A stretch of 64,000 nt of DNA from the NCBI RefSeq assembly GCF_008831285.2, contig NC_045140.1, forward strand, positions 26,802,131 to 26,866,130, written 5' to 3'. The position numbers and the translations under genes are program-made. How positions within the stretch are numbered: position 1 is the stretch's first letter; the number at the start of each line of letters is the position of its first letter. The stretch comes from Nymphaea colorata (Eukaryota > Streptophyta > Magnoliopsida > Nymphaeales > Nymphaeaceae). The notes under the pieces are model-generated. The model saw only the letters and a list, made by a program, of their open reading frames with translations. It ran no database searches and was not told where the DNA came from. This document shows, one piece after another, positions 12,696 through 24,615 of the stretch.

Positions 12696-14722
12696 GAAGA
12701 AGAACGTGGATGAGAGTCTTTCGTAGGCCCCAAGGGTATATAAAACATGGGTTTTTTAGTTACAGGCCACGAACAGATAAGCTCAAATCTGGAATAGCAG
12801 AATGACTCAGATAGATCGTCACCATCTTGGTGGTCAAAAAGTTTGAGCATGTTGAAGCTCGTTTTTGGTTATATATATTATAAATCTTCTTTTATATATT
12901 AAGAGGCTTTGGCACCCATACAAATCAAACTAAAGATTTATCAACAACGGCGGAAGGGCAAGCGAGGATTTACATTCTATTGATGCCTTTGATTTGCCTT
13001 CTGATCTGAAATCTTTTATTCTGTTCAAACTTCAAGTCATCATGGGGTTTGTGATCTATTGTTGAGTGTTTGTTCATAATCATGGATTCAAAAGGAAGAG
13101 AAAAGTTGAGAGGAACAACCTCAGAAGCAACGGAAAGCATGATTGAGATCGTAAGAAAAGACTCCAAAAGGAGATCTGCTGGATGATCAACCTGATCTTG
13201 TGGCCGCAGAAAGCAAGCTGGTTTGCTTACCTGAGGTTTATAGATATTAGTGTTATAACAATGCGAGGTTCTCGAAAATCTTGCGATTTATAAGAAAAAC
13301 AAACAAAACAAACAAAAAGCGGGGGCGGAAATCGTGAGGTTTTGAAACTCTAGTCAAAATAAAAATGCCGGTGATTTTATCACGATTTCCTGATATTTTA
13401 GTGTTTTTTAGATGTATATTAAGGTTTTTTTATCATTTTCATTGCTTTTAATTTTTTTAAAAAAAATTATCGAGGTCTTCTTGAGAAGAACAACTTCGTG
13501 AAAAAGTACTTGAAGAAAAATTTCTGGAGAACAACTTTTTGCGGCAATGCATTCTGTATATCATCAATATTATCTGGTAACCAAAAACATACATGCTGAA
13601 CTTTCGAAGTAATATTCCTTTGATCTATTTTACCTCTAGAGACTTGAAAATAATGGTTACTCAAAATGTGGGTTACGTTATGGTATTTTTTCTGCACAAC
13701 TGAGTTTAATTTTGTTAAAATTAAAAATTCAATCAAGTGCATCAGGTTGCCAATTCAGTGAATCGGCTGATTCAGCAGAGCAACAATTAAGGCGATAAGA
13801 AAATCTCACAAGTTTTGCGTATTATGTCCCATTTTCATAAAAATAAAAAACAGGAGAAAGTGGCCATTATATTATATTATGTAAAAGAAAACGGATAGTT
13901 ATTAGACCCTCATATGCCATATTTTATAGGAATTGTTTGGATCCTTGGCTTTAAGGACATCCAATGGTAGAGATTAAATTTAAGAAAATGGAAATCCAAT
14001 TGTATTTTTAAGAGACAAAAATATCTCTCAATAGAGGAAGCAAATGAGCTTTTTTTGTCTTTTTAAAGGCATTTCAGTCTTTTAAAAATACTGCTAAGTT
14101 TTAAGTTTTTTCAACTTAATGTCTACTATACGATCATCTTAAAATCAATAACCCACTGAATGCTCATCAAGCATATATATATATATATATATACAAAGTT
14201 TTCAACACTATATTCAAACTTCATATTAAATTAAATTTAGGATATATAATGCACATAGTCCTTAACATTAAAAAACACCAGCTGCTAGTTTTTATTGCAA
14301 AAGACTCCAGCAAGTTGTCTCCTAAAAGATAGGCGGCAATGTGATATCATGAAGGGTGTGTTTCGTGTTCCGTGCATTTCTTGATGGAACGCACGGGCAG
14401 AACACGCCGTTTTCAGTGGCAAAAGGGATGCGTTCCCTGTTTGCATGTGCCTGGGGGCCGCGCTCTCATGCACCGTATTCTGTTCCGCCCCGCTTTGGAA
14501 CCGGAATCAAACATGGTGCTACGTAAATTAATGGATCCAAACACAATAGGGTCCATATTGACATCCTCATACCTCAGCCTCTACCTTAGGGTTCAGATTC
14601 GAACACCATAATGTGGGTTGTAACCAGTTGTTAAGGGCTCAAGAAAGTTGCTTCTTCTTACTATTCACATCAACCGTTTCTCATCCTTAAAAAAGAAGTC
14701 CGATAAATGCGTGAAAGATCCA

Positions 14723-14800
14723 AGGAGTTTGGCATAGTTGGTTGGGCTAGCAGCTAGTACCACACTAGTCAATTGTTCGATTTCTTTGTGCATCGACTCT
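14723..14800 (+). repeat. tRNA-like SINE head (copy 1)
   Basis: The segment ggcatagttggttgggctag resembles a Pol III A box, and about 40 bases later ttgttcgatttc resembles a B box. The same arrangement and much of the same sequence recur at 38891-38970, which supports a dispersed tRNA-derived element rather than chance. The 3' end cannot be fixed from two copies. It does not fold convincingly as a functional tRNA. Confidence 0.4.
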
Positions 14801-16852
14801 CTGTGCAAGCGGAACAAGGCCGTGTATAATTAGTCTTAATCCATATTTTATCATGTATATAAAATCTAATCAAGCAGACCCTTAACCTGAAACATTTACA
14901 TTGTTGCAACCTCAGATACCAAATAGACTGAAGCCCAATCTAGTTTGTTCTAGTGAGCAAGAGGTTAACTTATCGAGCCGAATTGGCCGACCGGGGCCAG
15001 TAGCGTACTAGTATTAGTCGGGTACCAGGCCCGATGCTATCTCTAATTTGAGTCTTTTTGATGGACATAAAATGGTATAGTACAAAGGAAGGAAATTGGC
15101 TTGACAACTCAAGAAATTATGTCTATAAAAATGAAAATATCCAAGTTACACTTATAAAGATATGTCAGACTCAAAAGATACAGGTAAACTTTCAACTTAT
15201 TACTATAGCTGACTCAAAAGATGTAAATTTTCTAAAGATGTAAATTTTCTAAAAACACATGTATGAAAAGATAAACCTAAAGTTTTGATAAAGTTAAAAG
15301 CTTTCACATTTGCTTCTAATAAGTAGCGTGTAGTTATGGTTAAAAGAACTGACTTGGATATAAAAAATATGAACTAATAGTGGCGGGAATAGTTAAATGT
15401 GTTGGACCAGCTTCTCTTGCGGATGCTTTAGCCCCTATTAACTCAAAACTTCATTTTTGTATAGGTGGCAAATCAAGTTATGTAAATAAATCTGGATCAG
15501 TTACTAACAAGAATTAAGTTTCGCATGCATCGCCAGAATTTTTTCACCAGAAGGGCCGAATTAAAGTTTCCAAATTTTGTCTAATGCCGAAATATTATTT
15601 TTTAAAATTTTTATATATAACAAATAAAATTTTCTAAAATTTACATGTAAATTTGATAAAAAAAATTCATGTGGGGTACCTTGTCTCTGCCCCTTTCCGA
15701 TTTTTTTCTTAAAATTTTTATTTTTCCTATAATTTTAATTTAAAGTGTCATTTTATTTATTATATAATTATTCTAATATTTTTTCTGTTCAAGAGCAATT
15801 GGTGGAGAAATTTTAAAAAATTATAATTTATTATTCGTTATGCTTATGGGAAGGTGTTTTGATATATATATATATATATATGTTATTGAATTCAGCCTAC
15901 TATTTTTACGTGATTATAATAAAATTGAAACCAATCTAATACTTTTGCAATTTTTTATTTTGTATCGCTAAAAACTATTAGAAAAATGTGTTTTATTGCT
16001 AAAAACTGTAGCAAGCAATTGATCCTCTTAAATGTATCTTTTACAATAATTTTTAATGACAAAATAAAAAAATACCATCCAACTATAAAAGTAGTCGGCT
16101 GATTTGAATATATATATATATATATTGTCAAATAGCATTTTATTTATTTATTTTGTCACCAAAAAATGTCATAAAAAGTCAGTTTTGATGAGGAGAGGAC
16201 TGTTAACAAGATGACATAAATATAAGACAGTCCAATTTGCCAAAAGGTTATTATTTGAAAATGCTCTTCATGTTATAATTATAAAGTAACCCTATTTAAT
16301 ATTCCGGTGAACTTGTTTTTTTTTTTTTTTCAAGTATCTTTAAAAACTCATTTTTTGTCATCTCAGGTTTTGAAAAATGAAAGTTTTTTCATTATCATCC
16401 AAACAGGCAAATCAGGTTTTAAAAACTCACTAAAAAAACAAATTTTAACAAAACTAAAAAAACAAATTTTTTAAAATTTGAAAAAAAAAAAAACCATCCG
16501 GGTAGCCGGCAGATTTCATTTTGTTCCTATTGCGCATCGAAAAGGTAGAACTGATGAGGAGCGGGTGGTGAGGTCACACCGTCTCGTTTATTCCCATCGC
16601 TTTTGTTGACGACAAACACAGAAACCGGATACCCGTCTGGACTCTCCTCCTTTCTTTTCCTGCGTCTTGGACACGGAAGTAGAGACAGGGGAGAGTCTGG
16701 GAGGAGAAGGATAACCCCACGGGAGGCGGGAACAGTCCTGCCGAACTCAGAGGAAAGAGAAGAATAAGAACGAAGGCGAGGGAGAATTCCTCGTTTCTTC
16801 CGACGCCTTGGATAGGAAGGAGGAAGGATTTTGGCATCGATCGATCGGAGCA

Positions 16853-19800
16853 ATGGCGCTGAGGGACTTAGTGACCGGCGGAGCCGCGTGTGCCGTCCCT
16901 GGCTCATCGTCCAGTTCCTCCAATCCGTTTGGCGCCCTCGCAAACACTATTCTTGGCTCCTCCTCTAAAACTCAGGTAATCCCCTCTCCCGCCAGCTCGT
17001 ATTTCCTCCAATTGTTCTTCTTCCTACATCCTTTTCTTGTTCTTTGTGTTTTTTTTTCTTCGGATTTCTGTCGGGAAAGATTCATGCAATCGCCCGTCGG
17101 GCGATCTATAAAGTGTTGCCAAGTGTCAGATGGGATCTCCATGTCCGGAACCCATGGCGGGCGTCTATTCCCGTGAGGTAGAAGTTAGGATACTCCATGG
17201 TAGGCAGGGGAAAATTCACGGATTTAACTGGGCGCAGGGCAGCCAACGGTCGGTGGTGGGTTTTCCTTGGGCTATATCCATAGATTCCCGTGCATCTTCC
17301 TTTGATGCGTCTGCGGCGCATAATTTCTTCGGGCTCTTCCTGCTATTTCGAGCTCTCTCTTTGGCGCTTTGCGCCACGTTATTTTGTCTCTCTGACTGTA
17401 ACTTCTCTGCTGCTGAACTTTAACTATGCCTGTTGCTTGCCCTACTCTTAATTGCTTTCCTTAACGTGGAGCTGTACTTACCCCAGTTTAGCAGCACAGG
17501 CTACCAAATATACCGGGAACCAAAAGGTTAAAATCTTCAATTGCAATCTTAGAAAGAAAAGTAGCTTGAATTAACTCGTTAGGATGCTGGTGAAATTCGT
17601 TACACAAGTCATCTTTTTAATCACCATGCCAATGAAGAGGTCGTGTAATAATTGTTCCACGAATCGTCCTTCGTTACAGGAAAGACTAAACGAGCTTCCA
17701 GGAGCAACAGTTGCTGGCGTTGATGCCACCAACTTCGGCACAGAAAGTCCCTTGTTATCTCTTCCAGGCTCAGAAGATAAATATGAGCTTCCGGATACTC
17801 AGGTTTGACCTTCTTATTCTTTCATGCTTGTCTAAAAGCATCTTGTTGAAAATTTTTTGACAGGCTTCCTGTTTCAGGGTTCCGAGTTTCTTCAAAGTTA
17901 CCGTTCCGCAGAACATGGTGGTCTTGGTGAAGCATGGAATGAAATTCATCGATCTCCCGTGCAGCCATTTCCTCATAATCAAGTCGGACAAATTCAGCCT
18001 CAGTTTGCTGAGTTTGAGCAGATTTACAACAATGCTGGTCCTTTCCCACAACCAACTTGGGAAGGTAAAGCCAAATACGCTACTGCTTTTGTTGGTAAAA
18101 TGTTACATATTTTCTTTGACAATAACAAGTATCCTCCATCTTTTCTATAGAATGGCTGTAGAATTTCCATATTAGTCCAATTTCATTGTTACATTCTGCG
18201 TCTTATATTTCTTGTCATTTGCAATGTCCATATCTAATGGACAAGATTGATGTGCACACAAATACACACATGTATGAGCTGGAATGCTCATTAAGCAGCT
18301 TGTTTGAGTAATAAGCCAAAATGACTTGTCTGAAGTCTGAACAAATATTGCCTGTTCATACTTGACTTACTCAGTCTTACTGAGTCAACTTGTCAGCATA
18401 ATGAACCGAGTCAAGGCAAGATGAAGCTACTTGATCAATTTCCACCTCTAGCTGGCAAGTACGTGCACACTATGTACATGCAGTTTTAAGGAGAGAGAGC
18501 CACTGGTGGCTTCATATTTCTTGCTCACAAATGAGCCTGTGTGAGGGTCTAACTTCAACATTAGAAATTATGAAGAACCTGTAAATATTTGCTTAACATA
18601 TGAAAATTGACTTATGAGGTGGATAATTTTATCTTTTAGTGCCATAAAAATTCAGCTTCCATAAATGAAAATTCATTCAATTAAGTTCATATCATGTCCA
18701 CTTCATGTACTTCAACAGATTCCTATTGAGTTGCTGCACTTATTGCTCTTTAACAGGTCCTCCACAGAACATTTTGTCTCGTTTTCTACACTCTTTTGTG
18801 GACAGTGGTCGGGCTGGTATCCCTTTTCGCCCAGTGGCACTTCCAGTTTTAGGTTTGTCTGAATCTGATAAGCGATGTATATTGGACCGGAGCAGCATAA
18901 TGGCACGACACTTTTTTGCTGATAAGAGTGATGAGTATATTAATGCCCAGGTATGCTTCTCATTGGAAATTAGTTGCACTTACGGCTCTAAATTATGGGT
19001 TTTTTTGTCCTTGTAGTCTTCCATCTGATTTATGATGAATGCCTCCTTCCAGGTAACAGCATTATTACATTCCCTAGACATTGATAATGATCTGCGGAAT
19101 AAGGGGCATCAACGTGGAAAGTACCCTGAGCTGGAAGAGTATTGGACAGAATCACAAGGTGCCTCAAACTTTGGAACTGCACATGCTGCTGATAAATGGG
19201 TTACTGAATTTAGCCAGTCCAGATCACATGGAGAACCTGATTCCTGGGCAGATGCTTTTGACAAACAACATGGTGTTAACAGTTGGATCTCTCAGTTTGA
19301 ACAGGTTGTTGCTTTTACTGGGTTAACCTTTATAGTCATCTAATTTCTGGCAAAATATCATGTGTCAAATTGTTTCTGCTGCTTATTTATTTTTATAAAC
19401 AATGCTCATCGGCAAGCAAATAATTCCCTTTGTTGTCCATGAAAAACTGCCTGCTGTTTGATGTTTCTTAGTAATTTAATTTCTTGTAATGTGTTTTCCA
19501 ATAGTATAGGAAGGCAATGAACCATGACAGATGGTCATGAGGATAGCTGTAAGGCTAACCAGTGGAAAACAACCAAGTGGTGACAGTCAATTGCTCGATT
19601 GAATTGTCCCTAAAGAGAGTCCAATTCTTGCTCTATGTAAGGTCAATTCATCTCAGCATATCATGGATATTCCTTTGAACACTAAAGGTATTGAAATAAG
19701 ATAGGGTAGCCCCTTAAAGATATGGTTGTTCTCTTGCACCAATAACCCCTAAGAATAGGACTGATGGTTGGTATCTCACTGCATAACCACTTCCACAGGT

Positions 19801-20103
19801 ATTTCCATTTTTTGCTATCAGAGAAGTCTGCTGATTCCAATAACATACTGCAGGTACAGGCATTTGTCTCTAGGGAGAATTCTAATCGTGTAATACAATT
19901 ATTATAGGTATCTGAAAAGCATGCATGATTGCAAAACTTATGTATCTAAAAGTGTAAGGATGTAAATCATTTTAATTGAAGGATCATGAGGAAGACGGTC
20001 TAGATCTTCTGTAGTGTCCAGGCAGTGGAGTGGGGCAGGTCTAGTTGGATAAAGTGGACCACTCCACAAAAGGACAGCCAAGAAAGAGGAAATTTGTAAT
20101 TCA

Positions 20104-20189
<86 letters not shown>

Positions 20190-20449
20190 GCCCAGCAGGC
20201 TGCTGCATCAGCCCGTGAGGGCTGTCCAAACGACACAGATTAGATGGACTTCATTTTTTCTGCCACTCTCTCTCCCTGACTCCCTCTTGATGGCAAGAGG
20301 AGAGGGAGAGAAAAGGGAGAGATGACCCTCTCTCTCTGTCTCGCTCTTCTCTTGCTGTGGATAGAGAGAGTGCCAAAAAGAAAGAAAGAGAGACGTGATA
20401 TCTGGGTCGATTGGATGGCCTTTATCTCTTTCTCTCTCTCTCTCTCTAT

Positions 20450-20501
<52 letters not shown>

Positions 20502-23500
20502 TGTATATATACAAATATGTATATAAGTACACACTCAAACATGACACCTAACTACTCTCTCTATTTCTCTCTTCATTAAATGCTAAGAAGAGGACTTCCA
20601 ATGAAGAAAGATAGAGAGAATAGTCAGGGTTTGCCATCTTTTCTACAGTCAGGATCTAATTCTTTCGTGTGCATGCATGCACGTGTGTGTGTGTACAAAA
20701 ATGCACGATTGGATCTACAAAAGTTGCATTAAAAAGTGTTTCTTATTCTATTTAACTTGATATATGTACTTATCATGGTCCCTCTAATAAAGATAATATA
20801 GTGAAATGGTTACTTTTTTACCCTTAATATGTGTTCTTATAATGGATGAATGATCAACAACTCATAGGCATCTCATATGCCTCCCTCTTTTTCACATGAT
20901 ATTGAGGGAAATAATATATGAAAAACTGAGTTTTCATCATCAAGTTCTCCTGCAGGTAAAAACACTAGCTCCTGTCAGTTCATAAAGAGGATATTTCAAT
21001 CTATTTTTTATTTGATTTCAAGGATTATTTTCTTTCTACCGACAAAAAAGGAAGAGCGATATGAGATGCCTATGAGCTCTTGATTATTCACCTCTGAAAG
21101 GAACACATATAAGGTGAAAAATAATTGGTCTACTACACTATTTTTACTAGACAGATCATGATGAGCACATCTATCAATTTAAATTGAATTAAAAAACTTA
21201 CTAGTGCAGATTTTCGTAAGTGGATAAAGGGGACTGGACTATATACATATATATAGTCCAGTCCCCTCTATCCACTTAAGGAGCCTATGGAAGAAATATG
21301 GTTTTGAGTAGTTGTATCCATATGACACCTACTTTCTGTGGGCTGATGCAACCCTGTGGATGAGCAGGGGGGAGAGAAAAATTGAAAATACGTCCTGGAC
21401 CACTCTTGGTGCGACATTGTAATTGCTCAGATGATTATGCCATCCCAAGTTCTGATGATTCTGAAGAATCTGCACTAATGGTGCTAACCAGTTAGGCAAA
21501 AGAACGGCAGAGAGTACACAAACTTATTGGCTTAGTGGAAAGCAACAAGTGTATTTCCCTCCTTCTTGAACACGTACGGATACATGCATGCATGCATGCA
21601 ATCAAATAAAGCATGCAAATCCGATCAAGTGCAAACTCTTGAGCAATAAAAGTTAAAACCATTATGTATGAAATTAGAACAATTAATATAATCCAAAACA
21701 AATTCTGAGAGGAAAATACTGCAAGTTGAGGATAGGCAATCTAGATCATTATTCACATACATGTTCATGATGAAGTGTTCAGTCTTGGACAATGGGACAT
21801 TTGCTTGCTTTTATATCTCCAAAGAATCCTGATGTATTCATGAACTTTATAATGTAAGTCTTGTAAGATGTTATCCGTATCGTACAATACATACCGTATA
21901 GGTTTAGATAACCTATACGGTACGCTTACAATACAAGATACGCTCGTGTATCATAAGCATATCGCCCGTATCGTACGATATGGGCGATACACTCCCGTAT
22001 CGTATGATACGGGAAAAAATGCAAAAAGGGGCTGTCCTCTCTCTCTCTTCTTGTTTTTAAAGACTCCAAGAGACGTGGGATGGAGAGATTAATGAAGAAA
22101 ATGAAGATGATGATGCAAATGATGAATATTATCGTTGAATCATGAAAGATAATAACTATGTGTTTTGAACTTATGAATTGTGATGTAATCTAAGTCCTAA
22201 GATTCTATAAAATTTTCAAGTTTAAAATTGTGATGGATGCTTATTATGTTATTTTGAATCTCTGATTTCTTATTTTTGAATGTGTTGTTGTTATACATGA
22301 ATGTTCCTTATGTATGATGATTTTTCTTATTGAATACATTTTTTCTTCTTTTTTTTTCGGTTTTTTTGTCGATTTTTATCTATTTTTCTGATTTTTAAAT
22401 AATTTTTAAATTAAAAAATTAATTTTATGATACTCTACGGTACGCTACAGCGTATAGGTCGGCCCGACTGATAAGCATTACACTACACCTTTTACAACAT
22501 TGTTGGGAAGCACATGTCAAGTGAAGTGTCTCTGTGCAATAGGCGTCACTGCTTCCAGATTTCAACACTGCAAGCAGGAAATCTGGAACTCTACATGTAG
22601 GAGTGATTCTGCTACCAACAGAAGGATGCTGGGCTATGTCCTGCATTTGTGTGGTTACCTGATTGTCTGTCACATTTTTTATGTACTCATTTCTTGGTTT
22701 ACTTAAAGTGTTGCTTTGTAAACTCCTTTATCTCTGTCATGCAATATCTGAACTGGTGTTCATATGCATGAGCATATGTGCAAGGTGTGGCCAGGTCCAG
22801 ATTCGTGCATGTCAATTTCTACATGTGTGGTTGGAGGACAAAAGAAGGGAGAATGATGTGAGGCAGAGGATTAAACATCTGCTTATTGTTTGTTTTTGTT
22901 TCATATGTGTAAGACTTGTTGACTTGATCGAATGTTGATTGAATTTTTCTTATCTCATTTCAGGAACAACTGATGGCATCACAGAGTCAACTGACTGGTG
23001 CAAACATGTCACATTTAGCAGCAATGGAACAGTCTCGCATGCTCGCACATACACTAGCTCAAAACGAAGATCCAAGATTTCAGGCATGTCTTTGAGGCAA
23101 CATTTACAATTGATTTAAGTTTTGACTGTGGAGTGTGGTCTTGCTGTTTAATTATCAGCAGTCAAATTCATGGTTTTAGTTTGGTGACATGAATACTCCT
23201 CCACTTAGTTGTGTTTCTGTTGGTGTAATTGTAGTCTAGGTGGTTGCTTTTTAAATTGGTCTCTAGTGAAGAATGAGTAAAATATTTCATGATGAAATGA
23301 AAGTTTCATCTGTTGTTATGCCCTTCGATCTAATTCTTTATCTTATTGAAGGTGTAGAAAGAACAAAACGAAAACACTGGGTGCAAAGGAATTTTTAACT
23401 GTACAAATGTTTTTTCTTATTTAGTTCGAAAAGAATATGCATTACATACCTGTAAGACTGTTACCAGAAGTAAAATTTTGTGATGACTCACTGAATCTGC

Positions 23501-24558
23501 TTTGTTGTATTGAATATTTTCCATTTATTTTTGTTGTACAGGCAACTGTATTTGATCTTCCTGAATTGTTCCCTTCCTGTTTCCACTCTAACTTTCTATC
23601 TTGTTGAACATGGTTGGTGATATACATTCTTACTTGGAGATACGATGAACAGAACTCTAAGTTCCTTCAGTTTGTATCAAAGATGAGCCGTGGGGAGTTA
23701 ATCGTTGATGATAATCAACTGAGACCAGCAGCACCATCTCTTTCCAATGAATGGGCAGAGGAGTACAATCAGCAGAATGAAAAGACAACCAGTTCGTGGG
23801 CAGATCAGTTTGTAAGTGTTGTTCTCAAAGTCTTTATTATATTTGTAAATGTATGAAATTATGTTAAAAGATCATTTCAGAAAAAAATTACATTCTCTTC
23901 ATTGCATTCTGGTAAAAGTGGATCTTGTATACACTGTTAATTTTCAGCATCTGCAATATCTGTGTCCACCTGTATTGTTTTGCTGAAGAAGGCACTGAGT
24001 GTGTAAGCAATTTCTAAACTGAAAAGGATTTGTATATGAGTTAAAAAAATTAAACTATACTTGATGGGGAATCCATACTTTCTCAATATATGCAGCACAC
24101 ATTTTTTCTGCCATAAGAAAAGTTAAAATTATATGGAAAAAGGTGGTTTTTCGTTTCCCAGACATTCCAACATATGTAAATTAAAAATTTGAATGCGCCA
24201 CCTGTTATCTGTTTGCATCATGAGATTCACTGGGTGATATCAGGCCAAAGTTTATGAAAGTTTAAAAAGAGAAATTATGAAAGGATTATGTCAGATCATC
24301 TGCTAAACTGCTCTCTTATTTTGCATCAACCTCCTTGAAAATTAAAGGAAAAAAGGCCATCTAAGTGCTTGCTGGAAAAGTAGAATTCAAACAACGTAAC
24401 ATGATTTGGTCTGATTCTACCTGCAACCACATAGAGAGGCTTGTCATTTTCTATAAAGAAATGGTGAGAACAAAGGATGTAACCAAGTAATGCATAAACA
24501 GGGGTCCAACTATCTCTTGCACATTAGGCCTTTCATCAACCAGCCTTTGGGCTACTGC

Positions 24559-24615
<57 letters not shown>

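Larger units (their letters stand above)
6649..16852. other. gene-free region between BRL and PEX5
   Basis: About 10 kb without a supportable gene. The part near the BRL start (6649-7900) is rich in CT, CTT and GA runs and should contain the BRL promoter and leader, since BRL is transcribed leftwards. The middle (about 8000-14300) is AT-rich with scattered TA runs (10388-10408, 14172-14193), a compound microsatellite at 9807-9884 and a CT run at 12667-12692. A relatively GC-rich patch at about 14350-14525 has weakly matching ends (see findings). A tRNA-like repeat follows at 14723. The last ~300 bases before 16853 are the PEX5 promoter and leader. Open frames at 7929-8261, 9337-9649 and 11423-12135 resemble no protein I recognise. 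Confidence 0.6.
19305..22963 (+). other. PEX5 intron 5, repeat-filled
   Basis: This 3.66-kb intron separates the exon ending WISQFEQ from the exon starting EQLMASQ. It contains two compound microsatellites (20105-20187, 20428-20510), a foldback element (20708-21228), a 62-bp palindrome (21217-21278) and a region of CGTATCG-type inverted motifs with a transposase-like tail (21866-22455). I see no missed PEX5 exon: the flanking exons are both phase 0 and join as the family sequence expects. Confidence 0.85.

Noticed and set aside
17822..18055. Minus-strand frames over PEX5 exon 3
   Set aside because: Antisense shadows. The plus-strand exon fits PEX5 with correct splice sites and phase.
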